A stretch of DNA of 64,000 bases from Epiperipatus broadwayi (lineage: Eukaryota; Onychophora; Udeonychophora; Euonychophora; Peripatidae). Below the pieces are notes generated by a model. It saw only the letters and a list, made by a program, of their open reading frames with translations. It was not told where the DNA came from and searched no databases. The position numbers and the translations under genes were made by a program. How positions within the stretch are numbered: the first letter of the stretch is position 1; every line of letters begins with the position of its first letter. The stretch covers positions 1,488,001-1,552,000 of the forward strand of contig JAQFVV010000112.1 in assembly GCA_028023455.1 (NCBI GenBank), given 5' to 3'. Below are positions 1-12,505 of this stretch, one piece after another.

Positions 1-1466
1 TGTTAAGCTTTAAATTTAATTGTTTAAATTTATATGTTAGAATATCATAACTGCTAATGTAATAACATAATTATAATAAATTATTTGGAAAAAAGAGAAA
101 AAAGTATTGTTAAGCTGGAATCATGTTGTATTTTGTTGATCATATCACATTTTTAAAATGCTCATATTTTTTTGAGTTTGCTTGTGAATGGGTTTAAATT
201 TGTGAGTTTCTGATGTTCTATAAAGCTTCTGTTCATGAAACAACAAAACAGTCTATAATTATTCTATTATGGGTATATAAAACTATATAGTGATGTGATG
301 TACTGAAACGGAGTCAGGAATCTCTCAGCAACTATACCCAGAGAAACCTGTTAGCCACTTTACCTTTCCTTTCCATACACCCTAAGTTTTCCCATAATCT
401 GCTCCATCCTATTTCCACAACATAATCTTTCTATGGCCTTTATACTAAATCCCCCTTATCTTTTCCCAAACCCAGCATAAAAAACAATAACCCACTTTCT
501 GTATAATCACTTTGTTCATATTTATTCTTGTACAAAGACTTGACAAATGAATGCCCTCTATATTGGAATCAAGAAGTAATTTATTGAAAGTTGTGATGGG
601 AATGAAGAAGGTTTATTTCAACAAATACCAATATAATATCAACAAATAGCCATTTTTTATCTATTTCTATAAGATCAAAAATGTTAGTCATAGACAAACT
701 GTAGTTCTTCTGAATTTCTTTTATAAAACCCATTTACTTTATCTTCATGATTGCATAATACTTATTAAAATTTTATACATTTCATTTATTCTTACTTATC
801 CAAGGTTTGGTGTAATTAAGTGATTTTTTAAATTATTAATCAATAAAAATTAATGATTACATTTTAAAATGTTTTATTTCCTGCTTCTACTAATTGTAAA
901 CAACTTGTTATATTTCTGAGAAGCTAGCTGGAATTTTCATGTATGCATTACATTTGTTAAAGGTAGGATTGAGAACAGTTTGTTATATTCTTTAAAAGTA
1001 AAAGTCCCTGAGAGGTATTTTAGTTAGCTTATGTTTTAACAGGTTCACTTTTAATGATTTTTGCACTAATTTAATACTATTATTTTTCAAGAAACTTACT
1101 GTGCCAAGTTGGTAAAACTTGAAAAGTTTATGCCTATTGTTTGAAAATTTTAAGCATGCCATTGTTTCGAGCATTATTTTTGAGAAATTCTGAGCATTTT
1201 CTGTAACTTGAATCTGGTATTCGTATTATCAAGTTTGTTTTTGAATGAAAAAAAAAATGCTTCAGTGTTTTTATATGTTCAGAGAAAAAGTAAAAACTTT
1301 TTGGAAATGAAAGGTAAACTTATCCACGCCTGAAGACAATGCTTTAATTGTCTTGCATTTCTCATAGATATAATATACATTTAAATTGTCTTAATTTAAA
1401 ATTTGTGAATTGTATACTCATGATAGAGCTTTCGGAACCAAACTTCCAAATCTTGGAAAAATAAAA
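1..1466. other. AT-rich sequence, nothing recognised
   Basis: No gene or repeat recognised. A short C+T-rich stretch at about 310-480 has more complex composition than its surroundings but no convincing reading frame. Confidence 0.5.
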
Positions 1467-1480
1467 CTAATGATGCATTC

Positions 1481-1530
<50 letters not shown>

Positions 1531-1648
1531 CGCTCGCTCGCTCGCTCGCTCTCGCTCTCTAATTATATAACAGACTCCTTATGAAATAGAACTAATGATG
1601 CTTTCCATTCTCTGTCTCTCTTTCTGATTATATATCAGACTTCTTATG
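1467..1648. repeat. Tandem duplication with a (CT)n/(CTCG)n microsatellite expanded in one copy
   Basis: The block aactaatgatgcattccat ... attatataacagactccttatga (1467-1583) is followed by a second version at 1590-1648. The pyrimidine tract between these anchors is about 75 bp in the first copy (CT repeats, then CTCG repeats) but only about 15 bp in the second. Confidence 0.75.
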
Positions 1649-2023
1649 AGTAGCTTCAAAATGTGCAATACCAATGTTTCTCATTAAAATTCATAGATAT
1701 AGATATTTTTTTCGATTTTTTTTTTTTTATGTAAAAGTTGTACAATTTTTTTAAAAAATAATTTAATTTTGGTATGGTATTTATGAGATTTTTATTTTGG
1801 TATACCTAATACGATGTTTGTGAAAATTTTCTTTTATTGGTATGGCTATTCACGATGACAAATGACGTGATACGCTGTTCACAAATTGTTTATCATGCCT
1901 ATGCTAGAGGCTTCTTTACTAAAATGACAACACTATTTTTTATTTAAATCTATAATCTGTTCTCTTTATGAATATTGTATCTATTCGTTTTCCTGAAGGT
2001 TTTTGATGATGGTGTTTTAATTG

Positions 2024-2219
2024 TACTTATATCTTGGAATATTTCCATAATCTAATATAAGTGTTGAATGTCTTTAGAAAAATTTAATTTTATTTAAATA
2101 TTTCAACATATTCATCTGTTAGTAATAGCATACAGGTTAGTATGCTATTATTAACAGTTGAATGTATAAAACATTCAATACTTATATTAGATGATGGAAA
2201 TAATCCAATATATAAATAC
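2024..2219. mobile_element. Foldback (hairpin) MITE-like element
   Basis: The left arm at 2024-2071 pairs with 2171-2219 (about 48 bp, few mismatches). A second inverted pair lies inside: taatagcatac at about 2124-2134 against gtatgctatta just after it. The element has no coding capacity and can fold into a two-tier hairpin. No target duplication was identified. Confidence 0.6.
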
Positions 2220-3215
2220 AGTCATATCTATTTATTTATTATTTGATTAATTTGGAAAACTTTTTGTTAGCCAGGTTTTTGTCATTATTTAATTTATTAC
2301 ATTATTGTAATTTCTTTGTAGTTTGTATTTTTAATTTTTTAGGGAGTAAAGCCACTCAACTGAGCCATTAGTTGCTATGAACTATATTGATAATTTTATT
2401 TCGCTTTTTTTTTTTTTTAATACAAATTCATTTCTTTTGAAATTTATTTTCTGTTTTGTCTTTTAGTGCTATTAATATAATTCAATTTAAATCCTTTTGA
2501 AATCACGTTTCTGTAATTGAATTTTTAATTAATCTGACTTATTTTTAAAAAAAAGGAATTGACATAAAGAGAAATAAATAAATAATGCTTGTCATGCATG
2601 AATATATTAGTTATTCTGATGTGTGTGTATGTTGTATGTGTGCACACATTAAAATTGAGATATTTCCATTATTTTTGTCTCTTTGGGGGGGGGTGCTCCG
2701 ACTTTTATCAAATAGTGTGTGCATGTTTGTAAATAAAACAATTATTAATAATTAAAAACACAGGCAATGCAAAGTAAAAAATAAAAAAATGAATGAGAGT
2801 TTTTTAATGTTTATTTTGATTATTAAAATTCCAAGTATGTTTTTTTTTTTTGCTTATTATAATTTTCTATGAAGGATTAAAATGATTTCTCAATTTTGCT
2901 GATTTCCAATAGCTCTTTCATATATCATCCAGAACACATCGTCACCTATTATATAGTGATAGATGTGTTAATTCATATCCTTATGTCAACCAGATAGCAC
3001 GTTAAAGGGTACAACAAACAACTAACTGTGTACATGTAACCTCGTAAGATTTAATCACTAAATGGAAAATTGATAAACGGCATTCTAAAAGTTTTGCACT
3101 ATATCCTTGCGGTCTTGATTTATTACAAAATTAAATCACCAAGAGTATCAGTATTACAACTTTTAGGAATAAATAATGAATATTTTTTCTATTATTATTA
3201 ATGTGTACCTTTCAG
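2220..3215. other. AT-rich sequence with homopolymer tracts
   Basis: Only poly-T, poly-A and one poly-G tract (about 2684-2692) and a short TG-rich stretch are seen. No gene recognised. Confidence 0.5.
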
Positions 3216-3366
3216 ACAGTTTCTACTGTTACAAAATAGTCTTAAGGCAAAGCTTTCTCGGCATGACTTCACAAATGAACACCTCAAGATATTACTAACC
3301 AGGCTTGTTGATTTGACTCATGTTGAATCCTTTTGTGGTTTTGTTGTTGTTTTGACATTTAGCTAA
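3216..3366 (+). other. Weak exon-like open frame, function unknown
   Basis: A pyrimidine stretch ending in CAG at 3215 (or ACAG at 3219) is followed by about 48 open codons with balanced composition, including KAKLSRHDFTNEHLKILLTR, in a neighbourhood where random frames encode mostly Ile, Asn, Lys and Phe. The frame closes at about 3364. No strong donor is visible; weak GT candidates lie at about 3320-3340. I do not recognise the protein. It could be an exon of the ORP gene, of another gene, or a transposon relic. Confidence 0.25.
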
Positions 3367-6300
3367 GAATCGCTGATATATTTTTTTATACTTGATGATA
3401 GATGACTAACTACGTTGACTATTGAATGTCTATTTTATAAAAATTATAAACTTTCTTTGGCGAGATGCAGTTAATGGAAAAAAAATCCCAAGTTTTATCC
3501 TGATTCAGCCCTCTGTTATGGTCATGGATGTTAACTATTTCTGAATCTCAGGAGTCAGTATCCTTATTTCAGTGTCTTTCCTCATTTATTTGAAAATATG
3601 AGAATGTTAAATTAACAGTTTCAAATACATTTAAAAATATTGCACAAATATAGAAAAAAGGGATTGTGTTAAATGAATAACGGCAAGCATTTATTTCTGA
3701 CTCCAGTAATCAGCATTAAACACCTACGAATATAGACATGTAAATTGAATATTGGTAATATATATATTGCCATTTTCCTATGAAATTATGGAGTTCTTAT
3801 TTTATTAGTTTATTTCCAAGTTCAATCTAGGTTCAAAATGATATCAGGGACATGGCAAATGAATACTTTAATCCCTGTATCACGAACTTATTCTAAATAT
3901 CGTTTTGTAATTTTTAGAAACACTTATTCTGAAATTTGTATGATTAAATTTTTTATATATAATTTTAAAAATTATAGATTGTCATTAAGATTGACATTAT
4001 TTCTGCAGTATTATTATTTTTTTTTTATTTTTTTTTTTAAGTAGTAAAAAAAAAAAAGTAAGTTGTATGATCTGAAAAAAAAAATAATAATAACATTTTA
4101 AAACTGATACATGTAATTCTAATTGTGTTTTTTAAAATTATTATCATTATTAAACTTCTAAATTTAAGTGAGTAAAATACATTTCTCTTTATTTTAAAAG
4201 GCATTGCATTAGCTAAAAAAGGCAGGTCATTTGATGTGACACTAATATATACAATGTAAAGAAAAGAAAAAGTTTAACATCTTTAGAAGGTAGGAAAAAA
4301 TAATTAAATTATCAGTCAATAAATAAAGTTAAAATACAAAATGTAAATGAAAGCTTAAATCTAAATTATATATCATATGTCAAATCATGTCTGTTGGCTT
4401 TTAGAAAAAGAAAAGATTGTAATGTAGCATAGAAAATTTTGTACTGTAAGATTTTATTGTCTTATATATATTGCAATGGTAATCATCCTTTTAACAAAAA
4501 TACTAAGTTAGTAATAGAAATGTGTAATAATAATCAGTGTATGATATTCAGAATTAAATTTTAGTTTAGGGGAATTATGAATATCTAATGATAGTACATA
4601 GTGGAGTAATATACAATTTTTATTTTTAATTAACTATATTATAATAATCAAGAATAACAATCAGACTGGAAACACATAAAAAACAAGCCTTTATTCAGAT
4701 TCAGCCATGTCTCCTGACTGTTATCCTCTCCACTTTAATATTATTATATGACAACATAAGAATTCAGATGAATAATAAACAAGCAACAAAATTATTAATA
4801 ACAATAATTTTAATAAATAAATAAATAATTCACACATATATATCTTCTTCTTTATGAAACTTGATTTATTGCATGAATTATTATTTCATAACATAAAATA
4901 TTCCATTAACAAACAGAATGAGAATAATATAACAAATCATATTTACATTTAAATATTTGTATGGAGAGCATACGTGATAGGAAAAATCTTCATGGATTCA
5001 TAATAATTCATTAAAAAAAAGTTTATATTATTCAATTATCTATTTATTTTTCAGTGAACTCACATTTTATTAACTATTTAAGTTTTTTTACATCAAATGT
5101 CACAACATTTTCACTGTTCAAAAATAATTAATAGATCAGCAGAATTGAAGTTAATTTCTAAGGCATTCTTTTATTTACAGTTCCATAATAAGCCCCATGA
5201 ATGAAAAGTGTAAAGAGTGAGGCACTCTGACAATTTTACCCCAGAAATTGCATTATATTTACTTAAACAATCATTAATAGTTTTAACAAGGCTGTAAACC
5301 TTAGCAATGAGCATCTGAAAAAATCGTCACTAGGGACCTCTGTAGGTCTTTAAAACACATGACTTCTATCTTATAATTGACACAACAAAGAAGTGATGAT
5401 TCCCTCTCATTCGTTTCCAATTGATTTCCATAGCATCTTGGTATTATTAATAGTTAATTTTATTTTACAATAAAGAATTGTAATACATTTTTAATTTTTG
5501 CAATTATTATTATTTTATTTTTTTTATAATGCATTTTATATACATGATTTTTATATATTTTAGAATACATAATAAAAAAAATGCATATACTTTTACCAAA
5601 AAGCCATGCATGTAAGCTCTGTCATGGCTGTTACAATATATATATATTATAATGTAGCTTCAAACATTGAATTCTATGATTCTTTTTACAGTTCTGTAGT
5701 AGAATCATCGACATTAATATTAGTTATCGAAGGATACCAGATGGCAGTACTAAATAAATTTCTAGATTAGCTTTTGGCTGTAAGCTTTTATCCATGAAGA
5801 CTGTAGATTGCATATACTTTTACCTTTTTATATTACTTTTATTACCATCTTGAAAGCATAAAACACATGCTTTTGAGTTTGAACCAATTTACTTATAATA
5901 CAGCTTTAAATATATATTAGAATAAAATATTTTAAAGGGAAAATAATCATTAATAAACTCAATACTAATAGAAATATAATTTGAATGTAGTATCAAATTG
6001 CTTAGATTGCTAATTCATAATGCTCTAGGTTTAGTGAGAATCTGATGTATGATCTTAACAAAGTTTACGAGCCACTTGACAATTACAAGGAGAAAAATTT
6101 GATATATATATATGCTTTATTTTTTCTACATGTTTAATGATGGTTGAGATCTTTAATCAAATATATCAATAATTATTAAGATTTATTTATTAGGCCAATG
6201 ATTGTATGCTCTGCTTTTAGTTTGATACAGACTTTAAACTTCATTAAAGGTCGATATATCACTTTGTATTAGATAAAAATGCATGGAGTTTTTAATGTGA

Positions 6301-8029
6301 TACTCTTTTTTCCTATGTTATAATATAATGGAGCCATAAACTGTGCTATATCTAATCTCACTGTTTCAACTATTATGTTATGCAAAGAAAAATGTGAATG
6401 AACAAAAAAATAAAATTAAAATTTACAAATTTTATGATACTTGAGCATCCATTTTTCTTTGTCGGATTCCTATATGCTATAACATATAAAAAAAAATAAT
6501 TTTAATTTGAAAAGAAATTTTACATTATATCGGCTATTTTTCTGTCTTGGGTGCTGTAAACAATTATATATTGTAATGGGACAGTCTAACCATGGTATGA
6601 TGAGTAAAAAGAGTGTATTTCTATTGTCTACCTTTATGCATACCTTCTTACATTAATTTCATACCTAAGAGAAAAGGGAAAGATTTAAATAACTGTTAAT
6701 TCTACTCTTAACTCATGACCTATGTACTGTAGTTTACTCCCATTATTTCGGATTTTCAATTCATGGTGATATATATAATTCTTGGATTCAGGGAAGGTTT
6801 GTATCACCAAGTTCATCATATCTATAATATGAATTATTACCTATTAATAAGAGTGAGTATAATATATCATATACATGCAAGTAATGATCATTATATGTGT
6901 ATGAGGATATAACTTAGTAGAATTTAACCACAGAAAAATAAACCAAGAAACATGTTTTAATGTTTAAATAAATTTAATAAACACATATACATGGATTAAT
7001 ATTTGAAGTATAAAGTTTACAACAAAATTAAGGAATCTTATTTAGACACTTGTGGTTATCATTCATTTATGTTTGGTTTATAACAACATTTTCCATACTG
7101 ACCCCATGAAGAACAGTCACTATATGCTTTCGTTAACATTAACTATTTGATGGTTTAATAGGCCCCCTTGTTATATATAATGTGTATGTGACAAAAGAGT
7201 TATAAATTAACATTGGAAAAAATATGCAAAAACAAATATTTTAAAAGATATTAATAATTAATGTGAATTTTGAAATAAATGATCAATGAATGTGTGTATG
7301 TTGTAATATATAAATACGTAGTTGGTACATATCTTAGGTAACATCTTAACTCATCTTTCATTCGCAATGATCAGATTACTATACACTAAGTTACATCTTA
7401 TAAACTTTATTTAGCCATAACTGAACTTGTCTTTATGATGAATTTCCAAAATTTAATTTAAGTTGTTCAGTCCTATATTAAAAAAAAAAAATTATTACAT
7501 TGAACATATGAATAATTAATTATTAATGATGTCAACTTTGTAGATAGACTTCACAATTTGTGTGGATAATGTCCTGATGGCTTATCTTTATAATCCATAG
7601 GAATTCCTTTATGCATAGCTTAGAATTCAAATATCTGATGGAAGCCTTCAAACTGAAGTTTTGAAGCGAGGATAAAAAAAAAATTTTATGATGGATCATT
7701 CCATTGTTTATTAATCCAGATGTATGGAGATAAGACAATTCCATATTGGCCATGACAATTTCTAGTTCCGTGGATGATGACTTCTCTTCCATGATAGTTC
7801 CCTTATGCAATTAGCAACACATGTTTGGTTTTGCCAGTAATATATAAAATCTTTTTAGTTGAAATTAATTGGAACAATGTTAATATTTCTTCTACTATTG
7901 CATGTTTTAGTTTTAACTTCCAAAATGTATAGCAGGGAATCAATGGTGATTTTTTTTCCTTTTTAGATATTCGAATGTTTTATTTTGTTTGTAGATTATT
8001 GTTTTCTGAACTCTTTGCTAACTTGTTTT
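3367..8029. other. AT-rich sequence, no gene recognised
   Basis: Mostly A/T runs and short TA microsatellites; open frames here are compositional. A 92-codon minus-strand frame at 7532-7810 has somewhat normal composition but matches nothing I know and shows no splice context, so it is not called. Confidence 0.5.
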
Positions 8030-8893
8030 ATAAATAGAAGTAGATTTCTTTAGCAGTGTAATGGTCAGAAAACGTGTGACTCGTAAACATAGTGCAGAAT
8101 TCGACCACCATACAGAACAGCAGCACCATCGAGTAGCGAAGCCACCCGTGGTACTGAGTTCGAACATAGTTTATCGGTTCCACAATACAATCCACAAAAC
8201 AACGCATCTGATGCGACATTAGTAAATATTTCCTTAGGCACGGTGGTCAGGGATATGCAAGAGACTCATGATTTTATTCTCGAGTTAGCCAATAATCAAG
8301 CTAATATTAATTAAACATTCATATTTACATAATCGAGGAAATATTATATAGAATGGGTATCGAATAAATGAAACGTAACTGCAGACGTATAGTTTAAAAT
8401 TATTTATTAATACATTTTAATAAAATGATTTACTAATAATATGTTAGGGATTCAAAGCTTCAGTAGCGGAATTTGCGACATGATTATATTTTAAAGAATA
8501 CATTTATTTATTTAGACATTATTTTATATTGAGGATTTCAGTAGCGGTATTTCCGATACTGAAATGTTTACAAAAGGAATTCACTTATTTGAAGGCGTAA
8601 TCTGGCTGCCTAAAATTCTCGAGTAAATATTTCTAATGCATGCCTGGAGGGATTTATACCTTTGCAATGCAAGAGTCTAAAGTATGGGTTATAAGAGTAA
8701 TGGCAGACATATATTGATTTAATTAAAATATTTATTTATAACTAAGGGCAAACATTTATTTGAGAGTGAATTACGAAGATAATGCAGAGGCAGAGTGATA
8801 TATAGAATAATAGAATTGAGTAAAGGAACACGTGGTACGCTTTAGAAAGGCGATATGGAATGGCAGTATATTGAAACTGCAATGCCGCGAATG

Positions 8894-8940
8894 GGTTTAT
8901 AAGAATGTCGGGCTGGTCTCTGCCTCGGCCCGACGAAGTA
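8894..8940 (+). repeat. 47-bp direct repeat, copy 1, with GC-rich hairpin
   Basis: Shares 45 of 47 bases with 9399-9445. The core can form a hairpin: cgggc pairs with gcccg around a pyrimidine-rich loop. The flanking sequences of the two copies are unrelated, so this is a discrete repeated module and not part of a longer duplication. Confidence 0.8.
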
Positions 8941-9398
8941 AGGTGTCACATAAGCATAACCAGGGACAAGCTGTCCATGTCGCAGTTGTGCCGGCTGGCT
9001 GCATGACGTTGTCAGGTCCTACGGGAGCACCCATTATGCCCGCTTGTGTAGGATGACTGGGGTTAATTTCAACCCTGAAGAATCTGGAAATTTCACGGCA
9101 GAATGGGTCATCGCGTCTCTAAAACGTAACACATGTATACTGTATAAACGATTATGATGATATTTAAGTAGATTTCTGACTCGGCCCTACATTATCAACA
9201 TTTACTAAAGAATGTTGGCGACTCTCAAAGAAATGTAATTTTCTGGAATTATTCATGATGATTTAATAAATACAAAACCTATATAAATTGGGAATTATTA
9301 TAACTAATACGTCAGCCATTTGCGAAGTAGTAGACCCTGCATTACAATAAGTGATGCACTGAATGCGTGTCGATTTATATGAAAGTTAAGTTAGTTAT

Positions 9399-9445
9399 GG
9401 TTTATAAGAATGGCGGGCTGGTCTCTGCCTCGGCCCGATGAAGTA
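9399..9445 (+). repeat. 47-bp direct repeat, copy 2, with GC-rich hairpin
   Basis: Second copy, 505 bp downstream and in the same orientation. It differs from copy 1 by t/g before the stem and c/t after it; the stem-forming bases are unchanged. Confidence 0.8.
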
Positions 9446-10090
9446 CATATTAATGAAAATGTGACACGCATTCACTGTTTCAAACGATCATAGATTTAAA
9501 CTTTGAAAATAGAGACAATTGTGAGCATGCAATAATTAAATAATAAATATAGATAAAATGTAGATTTTAAAAATACGCACCCAAGATAGAATGAGGTAAG
9601 CTAGATTAGTAGAGAAATTTACACATTAAGTTAATTATTCAATTTAGTTATACAAATGGTAGTTTTTACATTTTACAATTGAGATAAGTATTATGAAGAA
9701 GAGCTATAGCATATTATTAGAGTACTCTAGAGTTTGAACACAGACAGGTACCTGTTTTATAAGAAGTTTTCCGAGTTCATTGTTTAGTAGCAAATAGTTC
9801 ATGAGTGGTAATTCTTTCTTGTATTTAGATATTTTATTTAATTTCACAGCAGCAGCAGCTTTTTCATTTATTTCAGGCAGCAGATCTTCATGGTGAATTT
9901 ATGACGGGCAATGGAAAGTTCGGCATCCAATAGGCCCTCTCCCGATGGAGAATAATCTAGGTGCTTTACTCGGTCATACCTTGGCAGGAACAAATTATTT
10001 TTATATTTTTGGAGACTCTCAGTGATCGAGAGCAAAGCTAAAGTTTAAGTGAATGTCTCCAGCAAGTCTAAGATGGCCTCCTTTTTTTAT

Positions 10091-10934
10091 CTTGATCTCT
10101 CACATTTTTGTTAAGATATTTTAGGTTCTACTTAATCTGCCCTGAGGATAATCAACGCATTTTGTTGGTTTTTAATTAAAGAAAGCTGCCGTTCTATTGT
10201 TTACATTTTACATTTACTAATTATACTTTGGGGAATTTTTCTTTAATTAATCTATTATCTATCACTGACCAATGCTTTTCAATTTCAAAGACAAAAAGGG
10301 AACATAAGATTGTTTTAACTTTTAATTAAATATTACATCAGATTTTTTTAGAATTATTATTAAATGAAATTTAAACAAAGCAATAAATACAAACTTTATA
10401 ATGCAAAATAAATGATTAAAATTATACAAAATTATATAACTAAAAGAAATCTAAATTATATTATTTTATCCCTATTTATTGTGTTTAATTTGAGATCGAA
10501 ATGTGTGCGTGTTTATGCTGAATTCTACATATATTTATACATTTTAATATTGCTACACACACAATTCGATACCAAAAAGTTTAAATTTGGGCGGGATAGA
10601 CCGGTCAGTGAGAGACGACAGAAAAAGGTGAAACTTAAGATTCGAATATCTTACTGTTTCAGCAGTACTATGAATTTGAACCAGTTGACTTAAACCTTCA
10701 AATTAATCTTTTAAGTTCTTTATGCAAGGAATGGTGGGTTTTTATATTGAGGTAAGAAATTTTTTTTCTCCTTGAACAAAAGTTCATTTTTTATCTTCTA
10801 CCTATCTATCCAGTAAGCTTGTGCTAATCTTTTTATTTTATTGTTGACATCATCTTTGATTAAGCATTAGCAAAGCAATTTGTTAAAAAAAAATCTAGAG
10901 AAAAGATAACAAAATAAATATTGAGTTTTCTTTA

Positions 10935-10981
<47 letters not shown>

Positions 10982-12505
10982 TGCTGTCTCTTGTAGAAGT
11001 AGGACGTGTTTTTTTTTCCTCTTAAAACTATTGGAATTTTTTTTTGTTTAAGGAGCCTCTCGTTGTTTATTTTATCAGCTTTTTTGGATATCAAACCGGT
11101 TTCTTCTATGTTATTATATGGACAAAGGGCTTAAGTCAACGTTAGCTTTATGGCAGACATAATTTAATTTGGAACTATGTTTATAAGATTTATACAGTTT
11201 ATAAAACTTTGATCAAGGATTAATAGGTGTATATTTTCTGTGAAATTAATTGGATCAAAATATGTTTTTTTATTGATTTTTCACTTTTTCTATTGTTCTA
11301 GTATAATTGATCTTTTGACAACTGCAGATATACCTTGACATCAAAATTAATTAATTGAAGTTGCTTATTTTAATGGAATTTTCATAATGGTTTTTTTGAA
11401 TGGACTGTTTACTGAGGTCTAATGCGCCTTGGGGATTTTATAAATAAATGGATTTTTTAGTGGTTTTTTTTTTTTTGAGTGATCTTCACTAAGATCTAAT
11501 ATGCCTGGAGGATTTTATTAGTAAAGTTTACTTTATTTTTGGAAACAATTTTTCATTATTTTATTTTTATGGTTTATTGGTGCCATAAGATTTATTGACT
11601 ATTATATCGGTTTATACACAAAAATTTACGATAAAGTTTTAATTTAATATTTTTATTTTTTTTTACTTTTAAATAATTTCTTCAATTTGGATAAAATTGA
11701 TAAGTTATTGCTTTCAGTTACTTAGTGATTTCTTATCTTCATATAATCTAGAGTTTTCCAAGTTACTTCACCTTAGGATATTTATCTTTTCTTTAAACTT
11801 GTTTGAAATATATGTTTATATGTAAATTTGCTTATGGACATGGAGAGTATAACAGATATAATGTATACAATTGGATATTTTATTTACATATATATTACTT
11901 CACATTTATAATATAAAATGGCACCTTTTTTATTTTTATTTATAATATATAACAAGATTTGGCATCATTTTCTATAGCTTGTCCTTTGAATTTATACAAT
12001 GTTTATGGAAGACAAAAATATTTATAAGGGATTCTTCATTTCAACAAAAATTTTATTAACAATAAATAGTGATTACATACTAATAAAGGATAGATAAATG
12101 AATAAATTGTACAATAATATGATTGTATAAATAACTAATTTGATTTATTATACCGTTTTGAAGAAAGACTGTGTTTGTTTTTATATATATAGTACAATTG
12201 AATATATATTTATATAATTTACCTAATATATAATTGTGATATATTTAATAATCTTGTCTTGGATATTGTTGTTTTTATATATATAGTACAATTGAATATA
12301 TATTTATATAATCTACCTAATATATAATTTTGCATTTCTTTAGATTTGTTTTTTTTCCCCCAATTTTATTAATTTTTTTTTTTTGTTAAGTAACAGAAAT
12401 TATTTCACTATAATGCATTTTTTCACTTTATAATTTTTAGTTGTGTACTTAGAAGGAATTTATTTATTATCCTGTATCTACTTTTTTTTGTTAGTTTTAT
12501 TTTAG
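10091..12505. other. AT-rich sequence; possibly the long 5' region of the 12.5-18.3 kb LINE
   Basis: Holds an (ATT)n microsatellite at about 10938-10980, an imperfect ~75-bp tandem pair at about 11393-11530 and a 94-bp-period direct repeat at 12177-12330. No coding frame. The 10-mer tttgattaag at 10855-10864 recurs right after the LINE tail at 18261-18270, so the element might begin near 10865. This is unproven. Confidence 0.35.
12177..12330 (+). repeat. Direct repeat, two ~60-bp copies 94 bp apart
   Basis: 12177-12236 and 12271-12330 are nearly identical (gtttttatatatatagtac ... acctaatatataatt). They lie just upstream of ORF1 of the LINE and may belong to its 5' untranslated region. Confidence 0.75.

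Larger units (their letters stand above)
8030..10090. other. CpG-richer island with coding-like debris, origin unknown
   Basis: Three stretches (8050-8300, 8820-9130, 9890-10080) have clearly more G+C and more CpG than the rest of the first 12 kb. At 8061-8222 (+) an ATG frame of 53 codons and at 8093-8314 (+) an overlapping frame of about 73 codons have balanced composition; the latter contains LGTVVRDMQETHDFILELAN. Neither matches a family I know. They may be one ancestral coding segment broken by a one-base shift. A decayed mobile element with gag-like coding debris is one possibility; no terminal repeats were found. Confidence 0.3.

Noticed and set aside
7532-7810. 92-codon minus-strand open frame
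   Set aside because: Composition is slightly coding-like, but there are no recognisable motifs, splice sites or repeats around it; likely chance.
10867-11094. Minus-strand frame with a long Asn run
   Set aside because: It is only the translation of the (ATT)n microsatellite.
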